The notes: a model not told the origin generated them from the letters alone. DNA of 48,339 nucleotides from Rhodopirellula sp. (GCA_012728855.1 JAAYEH010000700.1:1-48339), one strand, 5' to 3'; positions 1 through 9,188 are shown, numbered from the stretch's first letter. Translations and numbers: made by a program.

Positions 1-728
1 CCTCCGCGGAGGACGTAATGTTTGCCGTCGGACGGGCCGCGGGGATTGGCGACCGGATTCGCCTGGTAGCAACGGTCGCTGTAATGGTCGTTGCACCACT
101 CGGCAACGTTGCCGTGCAAATCAAAAAGTCCCCAGGCGTTGGGTCGCTTCTGGCCGACCGGGTGCGTCTTCTTGCCGGCGTTGTCGGCGAACCAGCCGTA
201 GGATTTCAGTTCGCGGGCGTCGGAACCGAAGGCATAGTCCCCCGTGGACCCTGCCCGGCAGGCATATTCCCATTCGGCCTCGGTCGGCAGGCGGTAGCCG
301 TCTGCGTTGAAATCGCACTCACCCGTCTCTTCGTTGTAGCAGGGCTGCAAGCCCTCGCTCCGCGAGCGAACGTTGCAGAAGAGGGCCGCCATGTCCCAGC
401 GGACCATCTCCACGGGCAGGTCCGCACCTTTGAAGTGAGAAGGATCGCCGGAAAGAAACTCGTTCTGCGGAGCGAGTTCGGACCATGCGGCCTGTGTCAC
501 TTCGCAACGGTCGATGAGGAAGGCGTCGAGGGCTACCTTGTGGACAGGCGCCTCATCCGCCTCCCCACTCGCGCTGCCCATCATGAATTCCCCGGCCGGC
601 ACCAGCACCATTTCGAGCTTGCCGGCAGCAGTCATCACGACTTGCGGTCGGGGGAGTTCGGCGCTGGACATGCCGGGCGGCGCCGGTGGCGTCTCCACCT
701 TTCGGCAAGAAACGGCGATGCCCAGCAT
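1..728 (-). CDS. FGE/sulfatase-modifying-factor domain protein (C-terminus off the left edge)
   Basis: The reverse frame reads a formylglycine-generating-enzyme (SUMF1/EgtB-like) fold: VLVPAGEFMMGS near the start, then FLIDRCEVTQAAW, VEMVRWDMAALFCN, YRLPTEAEWEYACRAGS, PVGQKRPNAWGLFDLHGNVA, EWCNDHY and HYVLRGG at the edge. True FGEs convert the sulfatase Cys to formylglycine; many paralogues have other or unknown roles. The active-site cysteines lie in the missing C-terminal part, so activity cannot be judged. The chosen ATG at 728 is the only upstream ATG I found in frame, and it falls inside the outer inverted repeat of the element at 725-898. A TTG at 755 would add a hydrophobic stretch ending in a lipobox-like AVSC. 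A later ATG near 672 is also possible. The upstream neighbour on the same strand is the TolB-like gene, and a sulfatase lies at 43081. The family call is firm; the start is not. Confidence 0.85.
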   Translation of the reverse strand, partial: MLGIAVSCRKVETPPAPPGMSSAELPRPQVVMTAAGKLEMVLVPAGEFMMGSASGEADEAPVHKVALDAFLIDRCEVTQAAWSELAPQNEFLSGDPSHFKGADLPVEMVRWDMAALFCNVRSRSEGLQPCYNEETGECDFNADGYRLPTEAEWEYACRAGSTGDYAFGSDARELKSYGWFADNAGKKTHPVGQKRPNAWGLFDLHGNVAEWCNDHYSDRCYQANPVANPRGPSDGKHYVLRG

Positions 729-898
729 CGGCGAAAAAATAAGCGTCGCAACCAAGAAGGGGTCGGGAGTCTTTTTCCGTATCGGCCGCCTACCGGGCTG
801 GACAATCCGAGCGGAGGTGGGGCCGATACGGAAAAAGACTCCCGACCCCCTTGTGCCACGCCTCCCACCGATTGCGACCGTTGTCTTTTTGCCGATGC
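725..898. repeat. Long palindromic element, copy 1 (full length)
   Basis: A perfect 29-bp inverted repeat (759-787 and 821-849; arm begins GGGGTCGGGAGTC and ends TATCGGCC) encloses a 33-bp loop. It is nested inside a weaker outer inverted repeat, GCATCGGC at 725 and GCCGATGC at 891-898, with TCGCAACCA and its partner ATTGCGACC in between. The right outer arm carries about 15 extra bases compared with the left. The same layout recurs at 12104-12277 and, with a decayed right end, at 28608-28756. It separates two co-directional genes and overlaps the probable start of the FGE-domain gene. Confidence 0.9.
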
Positions 899-979
899 TC
901 AGCACCAAGAGGACGAACCCGACCAGCAGGGCGAGATTCGCGGGAGATTGGCCGCCGAGCACGCGGGTGCGATCCGTTG

Positions 980-2011
980 TCATGGCTTCGCGCCCACGTA
1001 GATCCAGTCGGGTTCTTTGTTCGACTTGCCGTCGCTGGTGATGGCCGTCCAGCGGTTGGCGGTTGTTGCGTCCGCGACGCAGATGTTCCACCCCTCGGCG
1101 TCGATGCCGACGATCTCCGCGGCGCGGCCCATCCGCTTGAGTTTCGGGCCGCGGCTGAAAGCCACGTAGCGGCCGTCGGGCGACCAGTCGACGTGGTAAA
1201 CCTCCATGGGCTCCTTACTGGTGACGAGATCGCGGATGTTATTGACTTTCGGCTCGGGCCCGCTGAAGTCGAGTTCGCCCACGCGGAGCGTCCAATCGCT
1301 GGCGCCCCAGGCGACCTTTTTGCCGTCGGGGCTGACGTCGGGCCGGCAACCGGGAAGATTGAGATTGTAGACGCCCTGGCCTTCGGCCTCGATCGCCAGG
1401 ATCGCGTGCCGGTAGCCCGCCGCCGCGTGAACGGTGGAGATGAACCAATCACCTTTTGGAGACCAGCAGATGTTGTAGAGGTGGTGCAGCCCGGCGTTGG
1501 GATGCTCCCGATGCGCGCCGGTGGCGAGATCGAACAAGGCCAGCCCTTTGGTGGCGTAGTCGGTGTAGGTGAACTTGTCCGACTCGCCGTGGAGGTAGGC
1601 CAGAACGGTACCCTTGCCATTCCAGCAGGGCTGACGGGCGTTCTCGGCGACCCGTGCGCGGCCGCTACCGTCGAGGTGCATCGAGTAGACGTTACGGACC
1701 TTCGACGTGCCGTTGCCTTCGTCCACCACGAAAGCCACTCTCGCACCGTCCGGCGACGCGTGCGGATACATCTCGTTGACGTCGGAGGTCTTGGTCAGAT
1801 TAACCGGCACGGTGCCATCGGCACCGATCGCAAAAAGCTCCCAGTTGTCGCCCTGCCGGGTCTCGTACACGATTCGGTGGGGGTACGTCTTCAATTCCTC
1901 CGCCAGATCGCCCCCCCGCGCGGCAGACCCGCTCAGCATCGTCGTGGCGGCGATGGCCGCTTTCATTGCGATCAGCCAGTTCTTGAAATGCCATCCAGGC
2001 TTCTCTCTCAT
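980..2011 (-). CDS. TolB-like beta-propeller (PD40 repeats), exported
   Basis: A roughly 343-residue protein with an N-terminal export signal (KNWLIAMKAAIAATTML, ending near GSAARG) and repeated WD40-like/PD40 blades: ASPDGARVAF, WSPKGDWF, DVSPDGKKVAW and WSPDGRYVAFSR. Such TolB-type propellers act in the periplasm or envelope, usually as protein-interaction platforms; the partner here is unknown. The open frame extends to 2056, but I prefer the ATG at 2011 (MREKPGWHF), which has GGAG upstream and puts the signal near the N-terminus; 1969 is a further alternative. It is transcribed toward the FGE-domain gene, with a palindromic element between them. It is divergent from the ABC exporter pair at 2298, with about 290 bp between the starts. 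Confidence 0.85.
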   Translation of the reverse strand: MREKPGWHFKNWLIAMKAAIAATTMLSGSAARGGDLAEELKTYPHRIVYETRQGDNWELFAIGADGTVPVNLTKTSDVNEMYPHASPDGARVAFVVDEGNGTSKVRNVYSMHLDGSGRARVAENARQPCWNGKGTVLAYLHGESDKFTYTDYATKGLALFDLATGAHREHPNAGLHHLYNICWSPKGDWFISTVHAAAGYRHAILAIEAEGQGVYNLNLPGCRPDVSPDGKKVAWGASDWTLRVGELDFSGPEPKVNNIRDLVTSKEPMEVYHVDWSPDGRYVAFSRGPKLKRMGRAAEIVGIDAEGWNICVADATTANRWTAITSDGKSNKEPDWIYVGAKP

Positions 2012-2297
2012 GGCGGTCTGCTCCGAATCTCCGTCGATGGTCTCTTCCCCGGCCATCCGCGAGGTCGAGGACGTTGCCGCTATTGTAGCAGGCCACCGCC
2101 CTGTCAGCTATCGTGGCCAAATACGGTCGTTTTCCGAAACTCTGCTCTTATTTCCCGGCTCGTCGCATTGGTGTTTTGGCGGGCGGTAGAACTATTTCTC
2201 GCGTTCGGCCAAGAACCGAGACAACCCGACGAATAAGTTTGTGAACCGCCTGTATAGAGACACAGCCATCCATCCACCGACCGCCAGGATCCCAACC

Positions 2298-3317
2298 GTG
2301 CCACCCGCAATCCGGACAGAACACCTGACCAAGATCTACGGCAATCGGCTGATCGCGGTCAACGACATGACACTCACCGTGCCCGAGGGTGCCATTTTCG
2401 GCCTGCTCGGCCCCAACGGTGCGGGCAAAACGACCACTCTGCGACTGCTGTTGGGCCTGCAGCGGCCGACGGCGGGCCGGGCAGAGGTCTTTGGGAACCC
2501 TTGCGGCGCCAACGCCGTCGCCGTTCGGCGGCTGATCGGCTACCTGCCCACCCACCCCAACCTCCCCGGAAACCTCCGCCCGGTCGAGTACCTGGATCTG
2601 CTGGGAAAGCTCTGTCGGCTTCCCCGCGAGGAGAGGAAACCTCGCATCGCCTCGCTGTTGCGAGCCGTGGGGCTGTTGGGCCTCACCGACCAGCGGATCG
2701 AAAACCTCTCCACCGGCGAAACCACGCGTTTGGGGATTGCCGCTTCCCTGGTGGCCGATCCGCCGCTGCTGATCTGGGACGAGCCCACCGCCGGCCTCGA
2801 CCCGTCCGCGCGACGCTTCACGTTGGATCTGATCCGTGAGATGGGCAAGACCCGCACCGTCGTGGTGGCCACCCATATCCTCGGCGATATCGACCAGATC
2901 TGCGACCATGTCGGCGTTGTCCACGAGGGGCGGATGATCTTTTGCGGCACGGTCCGAGACATGAAACGACGGCTCCGCCGCGACGACTTCAGCCTCGACC
3001 TGGAAGGCTCGGGCGACGACCTGCGGCGACTGGCCGAGCAGGCCGGGCTTGTCGAAGGCGTCAAGGTTCGCCTTCAGGACGAGCGAACCCTGGCCGTCGA
3101 GATCCTCGACGGTCGCCCCCGCTCCGTCGCCTTGGCCGAGGTGCTCCAACTCGTCGAACCAAACCACCTCACACTCCAAACCGTCCAAAGCGGCCAGAAC
3201 GAAACCGAACACGCATACCTGCAGCTACTCCAAGAGGAAGAAGCACATGGCTTCCAGCGATTTGATTTCCAACCTCGACACAAGGACACTGCCGCTGAGG
3301 GCAATCCTTCAGCATGA
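2298..3317 (+). CDS. ABC-2 type exporter, ATP-binding subunit
   Basis: A 339-residue ATPase with Walker A GPNGAGKTT, a signature motif in the degenerate form LSTGE, Walker B LLIWDEP, a D-loop GLDPS and the switch histidine in VVVATH. The Q-loop position reads GYLPTHPNLPG without a glutamine, as is common in ABC-2 ATPases, which often have LPE there. The C-terminal extension of about 100 residues is typical of the subfamily. The frame is open from a GTG at 2241, but the GTG at 2298 has AGGA at a good distance and gives MPPAIRTEHLTKIYG, the usual family start. Its last 71 bases overlap the permease gene, so the two are almost certainly co-translated. The substrate is unknown. Confidence 0.9.
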   Translation: MPPAIRTEHLTKIYGNRLIAVNDMTLTVPEGAIFGLLGPNGAGKTTTLRLLLGLQRPTAGRAEVFGNPCGANAVAVRRLIGYLPTHPNLPGNLRPVEYLDLLGKLCRLPREERKPRIASLLRAVGLLGLTDQRIENLSTGETTRLGIAASLVADPPLLIWDEPTAGLDPSARRFTLDLIREMGKTRTVVVATHILGDIDQICDHVGVVHEGRMIFCGTVRDMKRRLRRDDFSLDLEGSGDDLRRLAEQAGLVEGVKVRLQDERTLAVEILDGRPRSVALAEVLQLVEPNHLTLQTVQSGQNETEHAYLQLLQEEEAHGFQRFDFQPRHKDTAAEGNPSA

Positions 3318-4158
3318 TCTCTGGGGCCTCTGTCAGAGTTGGCTCGTCCGCGTCTGGCTGGCGGCTACTGCCCTGCTGGCCGCACTGGTCGTCATGTCGA
3401 ATTGGGTGGCCGTCCCCTCGGCCCCGCTCATCGCCATGGTGCTCTTTCCCTACCTCGTTTTCCCCTGGTTCCTCGTCGTGATGATGCTGGGCGTGAACCC
3501 GACCTCCGGCTCGCGGGCCGATGCGATGGCCGACGGTTTCCTCTGCCGACCGGTGACGCGCTACGATTGCCTGTTGGGCACTTGGCTGGCGCGGGTGCTG
3601 CTGGTTTGGGGTGTCTACCTGGCCGTGGCCGTCCCAGTGGCGGCAATCGTCGTCTTCGCGAAGCGGCCGGTGGCGGACGACGGCGTTACGTTGTACGGCG
3701 TGATCGCGGCTTTGATCGTCGTGGCTGTGGTGCTGATGCTGCAAGTCTCGCTGGGATTCCTGATGGGAACTCTGCTACGCCGGTCGCTGCTGGCGGTCGT
3801 CATGCTCCTGCTGCTCTGGTATCCGGTCAATATCGTGCTGCACACGTTTCACCTTGAGGAACTGTCGCCGATCAGTCTCAACCAGTCGTTGCCGACGCTG
3901 CTGCGTCAACCCTGGAGCGAGGAGAGTGAGAAGCCGACCGCCAACCGCGAAGACATGGAAGCCCTCGCTCAGCAGGCGGCTCAGTTTCTCAGCGTGTTGT
4001 CGGGCGGCGCCCCCCAGCCGGCGGCGAAAAAGCCGGCCTTTTTCGAGCAGTCGAGCTACGACGACTTCTCGTTGCTCCGCGTTCTCTTGGGCTACGGCAT
4101 TCCGACGGCGCTGAGTGTCGCCCTGGCCACGGTCTGTTTCAATCGTCGCGATTTCTGA
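3247..4158 (+). CDS. ABC-2 type exporter, permease subunit
   Basis: A 303-residue polytopic membrane protein. Hydrophobic segments are visible in WLAATALLAALVVM, MVLFPYLVFPWFLVVMML, VLLVWGVYLAVAVPVAAIVV, GVIAALIVVAVVLM and LLAVVMLLLLWYPVNIVL, with a last one near the C-terminus. A soluble loop of about 90 residues lies before the final helix. The start at 3247 is set by AGAGGAAG just upstream and lies inside the end of the ATPase gene, which implies translational coupling. Together the two form a half-exporter pair of the ABC-2 class. Nothing in the flanks identifies the cargo. Confidence 0.85.
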   Translation: MASSDLISNLDTRTLPLRAILQHDLWGLCQSWLVRVWLAATALLAALVVMSNWVAVPSAPLIAMVLFPYLVFPWFLVVMMLGVNPTSGSRADAMADGFLCRPVTRYDCLLGTWLARVLLVWGVYLAVAVPVAAIVVFAKRPVADDGVTLYGVIAALIVVAVVLMLQVSLGFLMGTLLRRSLLAVVMLLLLWYPVNIVLHTFHLEELSPISLNQSLPTLLRQPWSEESEKPTANREDMEALAQQAAQFLSVLSGGAPQPAAKKPAFFEQSSYDDFSLLRVLLGYGIPTALSVALATVCFNRRDF

Positions 4159-4186
4159 AACCCCCGAAAACAAAAGCCGCCCCCTA

Positions 4187-4289
4187 AGAGGCCCTAACAA
4201 AACGGGGACTGGCTCCGAGCCAAACCTTCACAAAACCCGCAGAATATATACCCCGGCGAGGTGCCTGTCCCCGTTTTGTTAGGGCCTCT
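4187..4289. repeat. GGGGAC-core palindrome, copy A
   Basis: A 30-bp inverted repeat (4187-4216 and 4260-4289) with only two mismatches. The left arm holds AGAGGCCCTAACAAAAC followed by GGGGACTGGCTCC; the right arm, reverse complemented, has GGGGACAGGCACC. The same T/A asymmetry appears in copy B at 12001-12101. The element fills most of the gap between the permease and the next gene and could also act as a transcript-end hairpin. Confidence 0.88.
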
Positions 4290-4322
4290 AAATCAGTTTG
4301 CCCCCATTTCTGGAGAGAGATC

Positions 4323-6071
4323 ATGCTTCGCAACAAGTTTTCCCTGCTCGCCGCGGCGCTGCCGCTGATTCTTGCCGGATTCGCCCTGGCCGGCGAACCG
4401 CTGCCACCGGCCACCCATTGGATCCCCCAACAGGCAGTTCTCTCGATCGAACTCACCAATCCCAAGCCGTTGTTCGACCGGGTCATGGACCCCGCGGTCG
4501 TGAAAGCCGTCGAGGAGTCTCCCGTCTACCGGGAACAGGCGGAGAAGAAGGGCGTGCGGGATTTCCTCGGCGGCGTGCAGTTCCTGGAAGCGAGCCTGGG
4601 CACCTCGTGGCAGGAGGCGGTTCGCAAGCTGGCCGGCCGCGGCGTCACCTTCGCCATGTGGCCCGACAACAAGGTCGCTATTATCATCGACGGCGAAGAC
4701 GCGGCTCTGCTCGCGCGATTTCACGAAATCGCAGTGTCGATCGCCAAAGGGGAGGCTGAAAAGAGCGGAAACGCCCAGCGCGTGGCTTCCGCGGACTACC
4801 GCGGCGTGACCGGGTGGACCTTCAATGGCGAGGAAGCCCATGCCATTCTCGGCACCCGCGCTATTGTCACGAACAACTCCAAGGCGTTGAAGGCTGTGAT
4901 TGATCTCTGCAAAGACGGCGACGGGTCGAGCCTGGCCAAGGCCGCCTCCTATCAAGCCGCGAAGAAGGCGGCCGGCACGGCCAACGCTATGGCTTACGTC
5001 GATCTTGCCACGCTCAAGCAGCTCCCGCCTTTCCAAAAAGCGCTCAAAGGGAGCGAAAACCCGCTTTTGTCTCTGTTGCTTTCCGGCGTTCTCGATTCGC
5101 TTCGCACGTCCAACTGGCTGGCGGTCGGCGCAACGGTCGAGGGGAAGCAAGTTGCCTTCTCGGCGACCACCGACGGCAAGGCGACGACGGAAATGGCCTC
5201 CTTCGCTCAGCCCGACAGCCCCGAGAAGGGCATTTTGCCCAATCTCGACGTTCCTCGCCGCATCGCCGCCGTCAGTCTCTATCGCGACTTGCACGGCTTC
5301 TATGCGGCCAAAGATGAACTGTTCCCCGAACGCACCTCCGGGTTGATCTTCTTCGAGAACATGATGGGGATCTTCTTCAGCGGTCGCGACCTCACCGACG
5401 AGGTGCTGGCCGAAACCGAGCCGGAGGTTCGGCTCGTCGTCGCCAACCAGGATTACGACTCCGAGGTCGGCACGCCGAAGGTCCAAATTCCCGCCTTTGC
5501 CCTCGTCCTCCGCATGGCGCACCCTGAGAAGTTCGCACTGATTGCCGAAGAGGGATGGCAGAAGGCGCTGGGCCTGGTCAATTTCACCCGGGGTCAGCAG
5601 GGTCTTCCGGGATTGATTATCGATCGTCCGGAGCATGGCGGCGTGAAATACAGCATCGCCTACTTCTCCACGGTCGATGTGAAAGACAAGACCGATTTGG
5701 AAACGCGTTTCAACTTCCGTCCGGCGCTGGCGCGTGTCAACGACTACCTGGTGATCAGTTCCACCGACGCGCTGACCAAGGACATCATCGAAGCGCTCCA
5801 GAAGGGCGCCTCGGCCGACGCCAAGCCGGCCGCCGGCACGCACAGCCTCGCGGAGGTCGACACATCTTCCATCGCCGCGATCCTCAGCGCCAATCGCGAG
5901 AACCTCGTTCGCAACAACATGGTGGAGAAGGGCAAGACTCGTGAGGAAGCCGAATCGGAAACGGGCGGTTTGATCGCACTACTGCAGTACCTCGGCGAGG
6001 CCACGTTGAAGATCGGCAGCCAGGACGGCCTCACCCGCGCCACACTCGATCTGGAACCGAAACTGCCCTGA
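4323..6071 (+). CDS. Secreted protein of unknown function (582 aa)
   Basis: The protein has a clear Sec signal peptide (KFSLLAAALPLILAGFALAGEP, cleavage near residue 23) and then about 560 soluble residues with no transmembrane helix. The text resembles planctomycete exported proteins in the DUF3352 style, with phrases such as GWTFNGEEAHAILGTRAIVTN, AYVDLATLK and VNDYLVISSTDALTKDII, but I do not recognise a catalytic motif. The start at 4323 has GGAGAGAG directly upstream. It lies ahead of DUF1800 and DUF1501 genes on the same strand, separated from them by a palindromic element, so shared transcription is possible but not shown. No function is assigned. Confidence 0.75.
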   Translation: MLRNKFSLLAAALPLILAGFALAGEPLPPATHWIPQQAVLSIELTNPKPLFDRVMDPAVVKAVEESPVYREQAEKKGVRDFLGGVQFLEASLGTSWQEAVRKLAGRGVTFAMWPDNKVAIIIDGEDAALLARFHEIAVSIAKGEAEKSGNAQRVASADYRGVTGWTFNGEEAHAILGTRAIVTNNSKALKAVIDLCKDGDGSSLAKAASYQAAKKAAGTANAMAYVDLATLKQLPPFQKALKGSENPLLSLLLSGVLDSLRTSNWLAVGATVEGKQVAFSATTDGKATTEMASFAQPDSPEKGILPNLDVPRRIAAVSLYRDLHGFYAAKDELFPERTSGLIFFENMMGIFFSGRDLTDEVLAETEPEVRLVVANQDYDSEVGTPKVQIPAFALVLRMAHPEKFALIAEEGWQKALGLVNFTRGQQGLPGLIIDRPEHGGVKYSIAYFSTVDVKDKTDLETRFNFRPALARVNDYLVISSTDALTKDIIEALQKGASADAKPAAGTHSLAEVDTSSIAAILSANRENLVRNNMVEKGKTREEAESETGGLIALLQYLGEATLKIGSQDGLTRATLDLEPKLP

Positions 6072-6122
6072 CGCGCAAGAATAGGGAACCCCGCCATGTC
6101 CACCGACCCGACAACGACCTCG

Positions 6123-6225
6123 ACGGGGCGGCCGGGGACTGGTCCATTTTTCGGCCGGTTGATGTATTCTGGCGGCAAGGACGCTGCCCGAAAACATGGA
6201 CCTGTCCCCCTCCTTTCCGCCCCGT
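6123..6225. repeat. GGGGAC-core palindrome, copy C
   Basis: The left arm ACGGGGCG plus GGGGACTGGTCCAT (from 6123) pairs imperfectly with the right arm ending CGCCCCGT at 6225, whose complement carries GGGGACAGGTCCAT. It shares the GGGGAC[T/A]GG[C/T] core with copies A and B but has different outer arms. It sits just ahead of the DUF1800 gene. Confidence 0.75.
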
Positions 6226-6254
6226 GAACGGTTACCAGAAAAGGAAACCCATCC

Positions 6255-7640
6255 ATGTCCACCCATGCGGAAACGACCTCGCCCGCCCGCCGGTCGGATC
6301 CCGGCTGGGCCTGGGCGCCCTACCAGCCCGACGCGGAGCGTCCCTGGAACCTCGCCCGCGCCGGTCATTTGCTGCGACGCGCCGGCTTCGGCGGCGACTG
6401 GCGGCAACTCCAGCAAGCCCTTGCCGATGGTCCCAGCCGTTCGGTCGACCGATTGCTGCGGCCCGAAGCCGATGTCGCCGAGTTCATCCGCACGTACGAT
6501 GAGTACGAGATGTCCCTGTCACGATCGGAATCGATCGACGCCCTGCAGGCATGGTGGCTGCGGAGGATGATCCAGTCGCCCCATCCGCTGTTGGAGAAAA
6601 TGACCGTCCACTGGCACGGCCATTTCGCCACGGGCAACGTCAAGGTGAAGAGTTCCGAGTTGATGAGGAAGCACATGCAGCGGCTCCGCCAGGCCGCCCT
6701 GGGCAACTACGCGGAATTGGTCGCGGGGATTTCGCACGATCCGGCCGTGCTGCTTTGGCTGGGGGCCGACGAAAACCGCAAGTCGCGGCCGAGCGAACCC
6801 TACGCCCGCCAGTTTCTCCAATGGTGTGGCCTCGGCGACGAGGAAATGTCTCAGCGCGACATCCGCGAGGTCGCCCGGGCGTTCACCGGCTGGGTTGTGC
6901 TCCGCAACGAGATCCGGTTTATCGAGCGGGAACACGACGCGGGCGTCAAACAGTTCCTTGGCCGACAGGGGCCCTTCCGAGGCGACGACGTGGTGCGGAT
7001 CGCGCTAGCGCATCAGGCCGCGCCGCGGGCGGTCGTGCGAAAGGTGTACCGATGGTTCGTTTCCGAAACCGACGAGCCGGGCGATCCGTTGCTGGCGCCG
7101 CTGGTCGAGGCGTTCGCCAAGGACTACGATATCGGCCGGCTGGTGGAGACCATGCTCCGGTCGAATCTCTTTTTCTCGCCGGCAGCGTACCGGCGTCGGG
7201 TCAAGTCGCCGATCGAGTTCGCCCTGGGGATCATCCGACCGCTGGAAAAACTGGTGCCGACTGTCCCGCTCGGCGGCGACCTCGCCGAACTCGGTCAGGA
7301 CTTGGGCAACCCGCCGACGGCCAACGGATGGGAAGGCGGTCCCTACTGGATCAATCAGGCGACGCTGCTGGGCCGCGACCGACTTGCCGCTGCCCTGCTC
7401 TCTGGATCGGGCCCTTACGCCGACGCATTGGACCCGGCAACGGTTGCGAGGAACCACGGCAAGACCGATCCCGCGCAGGCCCGCCAATTCCTGCTCGAAC
7501 TATTCCTGCAGAACGATATTGCCGGCCATGTCCGCGACCGGCTGATAAAACTGGGCGACACCGCGGGCGGCGATCCGGCGCAATCGCTCCGCCGTTTCGC
7601 CCACGCCATCGTCGTGCAGCCGGAATTCCAACTCGCCTAA
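6255..7640 (+). CDS. DUF1800 domain protein
   Basis: A 461-residue protein with the hallmarks of DUF1800: HLLRRAGFGG near residue 35, MTVHWHGHFATG in the centre, NARxFLQ-type text (EPYARQFLQW), DIREVARAFTGW, and a C-terminal half on YRWFVSET and RRRVKSPIEFALG. DUF1800 genes sit next to DUF1501 genes in many planctomycetes and proteobacteria, and the pair is thought to be exported and metal- or cofactor-dependent; the reaction is not known. The start at 6255 has AAAAGGAAA upstream. The stop is 16 bases from the DUF1501 start, so the two form an operon. Confidence 0.93.
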   Translation: MSTHAETTSPARRSDPGWAWAPYQPDAERPWNLARAGHLLRRAGFGGDWRQLQQALADGPSRSVDRLLRPEADVAEFIRTYDEYEMSLSRSESIDALQAWWLRRMIQSPHPLLEKMTVHWHGHFATGNVKVKSSELMRKHMQRLRQAALGNYAELVAGISHDPAVLLWLGADENRKSRPSEPYARQFLQWCGLGDEEMSQRDIREVARAFTGWVVLRNEIRFIEREHDAGVKQFLGRQGPFRGDDVVRIALAHQAAPRAVVRKVYRWFVSETDEPGDPLLAPLVEAFAKDYDIGRLVETMLRSNLFFSPAAYRRRVKSPIEFALGIIRPLEKLVPTVPLGGDLAELGQDLGNPPTANGWEGGPYWINQATLLGRDRLAAALLSGSGPYADALDPATVARNHGKTDPAQARQFLLELFLQNDIAGHVRDRLIKLGDTAGGDPAQSLRRFAHAIVVQPEFQLA

Positions 7641-7656
7641 CGCGGAGGACGCCCTC

Positions 7657-8913
7657 ATGTCGCAAACCCGACGCCAATTTCTCCAGTCCGCTCTGGGAAC
7701 ATCGACCCTGCTGTCGCTTGCGCCCGGCATCCCGCTCTTTCTCGAGCGCACGGCCCGCGCCGGCGCCGCCAAGCGAACCGATGGCGACACCGTGCTGGTG
7801 ATGATCGAGTTGTCCGGCGGCAACGACGGACTCAACACGCTCGTCCCCTACACCGACGACGCTTATGCTCGCAGCCGCCCCACGATCCGGCTCCCCGAGA
7901 ACCGGCTCCACAAGATCGGCTCGGACTTCGGCTTCCATCCCCAAATGCAGGCTTTCCATCGGCTCTATCAGGAAGGCCACATGAGTGTGGTGCAAGGCGT
8001 CGGCTATCCGAACACGAATGGAAACCACTTCGAAGCGATGCGCGACTGGCACACCGCCCATCCGGCCGACACCACCTGCCAAACCGGCTGGGCCGGCCGC
8101 GCCATCGACCATGCCTACAGCGCCGAGCGGGGCAACGTGATCGGACTGTCGGTCGGCCCGGGCAGCCGGCCATTGGCTCTGAATGCCGAAAAAGTGCCCG
8201 TCTTGTCGTTGCGATCCCTCGACCAATGGAAGCTGCAACCGCCGGCGGGCGATAAAGGCGATGCCTATCGCAAGCAATTGGAGCAACTCGCGGAAGTCCC
8301 GCGCAGCGGCGACAACACCTTGCTCGACTATGTGCGACGAACCTGCTCGGGCGCCTATGCCGACAGCCGCAAGGTCGAAGCGGTCGCCGCCGAGGCGAGC
8401 GGTGCCAACTACCCGCCCTTTCAGTTTGCCGAGCGGCTCCGCGCCATCGCACAACTCGTTCGCGCCGACTGCGGTGTCCGCATCTATTTTGTGGAGTTGG
8501 GGGGCGATGGATTCGGCGGCTTCGACAACCACGCCAATCAGATCGGCAACCACGACGCTCTCTTGGAGCAACTCTCCGAATCGCTCGCCGCCTTCGTGGC
8601 CGATCTCAGCCGCCACAACCTGCTCGATCGCGTGCTCGTGTCGACTTTCTCCGAGTTCGGCCGCACGGTGAAGGAAAACGGTCGCCGCGGCACGGATCAC
8701 GGCGCCGCCGCCCCCATGTTCCTGGTCGGCGGACGCCTCAAGGGCGGACTCGTCGGCGAGCGCCCCAACCTCACCGACCTGCAAAACGGCGGCTTGAAGT
8801 TCCACACCGACTTCCGCCGTGTCTACGCCACACTCTTGGACCGCTGGCTGGGCTTCGACAGCGAACTTGCACTGGGGCAGCGTTTTGAGCCGCTCGACCT
8901 GCTTGAAGGCTAA
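7657..8913 (+). CDS. DUF1501 domain protein (Tat-exported)
   Basis: A 418-residue protein with an N-terminal twin-arginine-like signal (TRRQFLQSALGTSTLLSL) and the DUF1501 core: VLVMIELSGGNDGLNTLVPY, VVQGVGYPNTNGNHFEA, GGFDNHANQ, VLVSTFSEFGRTVKENG and GTDHGAAAPMFLVGG. The fold is related to the alkaline phosphatase/sulfatase superfamily, but the substrate is unknown. Start 7657 has GCGGAGGAC upstream. It is the distal gene of the DUF1800-DUF1501 operon. The Tat signal suggests it is folded, possibly metal-loaded, before export. Confidence 0.93.
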   Translation: MSQTRRQFLQSALGTSTLLSLAPGIPLFLERTARAGAAKRTDGDTVLVMIELSGGNDGLNTLVPYTDDAYARSRPTIRLPENRLHKIGSDFGFHPQMQAFHRLYQEGHMSVVQGVGYPNTNGNHFEAMRDWHTAHPADTTCQTGWAGRAIDHAYSAERGNVIGLSVGPGSRPLALNAEKVPVLSLRSLDQWKLQPPAGDKGDAYRKQLEQLAEVPRSGDNTLLDYVRRTCSGAYADSRKVEAVAAEASGANYPPFQFAERLRAIAQLVRADCGVRIYFVELGGDGFGGFDNHANQIGNHDALLEQLSESLAAFVADLSRHNLLDRVLVSTFSEFGRTVKENGRRGTDHGAAAPMFLVGGRLKGGLVGERPNLTDLQNGGLKFHTDFRRVYATLLDRWLGFDSELALGQRFEPLDLLEG

Positions 8914-9066
8914 TTCGGCCGTTGCGGTTCAACGAGCCAACCACGCGCACGGCACGGAGAAGTTGCGGAAAAAAACTCCAGCCGCGGCCCGATACTGGTC
9001 CCGCCGCCGCCCTTGCAGTACGATGGTTTATTGTGGCATGTTTCAGGGCGGGGTCGCAGCCGGTAG

Positions 9067-9087
9067 GTTCTGCTTGCCGAGCAGAAC
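9067..9087. repeat. Small perfect hairpin in the 8914-9188 spacer
   Basis: GTTCTGCT and AGCAGAAC form an 8-bp stem with a 5-base loop. They are flanked farther out by GTGGCA (near 9031) and TGCCAC (near 9128), the kind of GTGGCA...TGCCAC bracket also seen around the palindromes at 13514-13672. The spacer otherwise holds no gene that I can support. Confidence 0.5.
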
Positions 9088-9188
9088 TTGTGGCGCCGGA
9101 TTCCGCTCAGCAAGCGGGATCTGCTGCGTGCCACCCTCCGCCGATCGAACAGCAATGTCCCGGCCTCGGACACCGGAACAAAGAAAAC

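Noticed and set aside
18..1001. Long plus-strand ORF over the left edge
   Set aside because: It is antisense to the FGE-domain reading frame, whose translated motifs are unmistakable, and its own translation resembles no protein.
851..2236. 461-codon plus-strand ORF
   Set aside because: Antisense shadow of the TolB-like gene; high GC favours long open frames on the opposite strand.
2148..3212. 354-codon minus-strand ORF
   Set aside because: Antisense to the ABC ATPase with intact Walker motifs.
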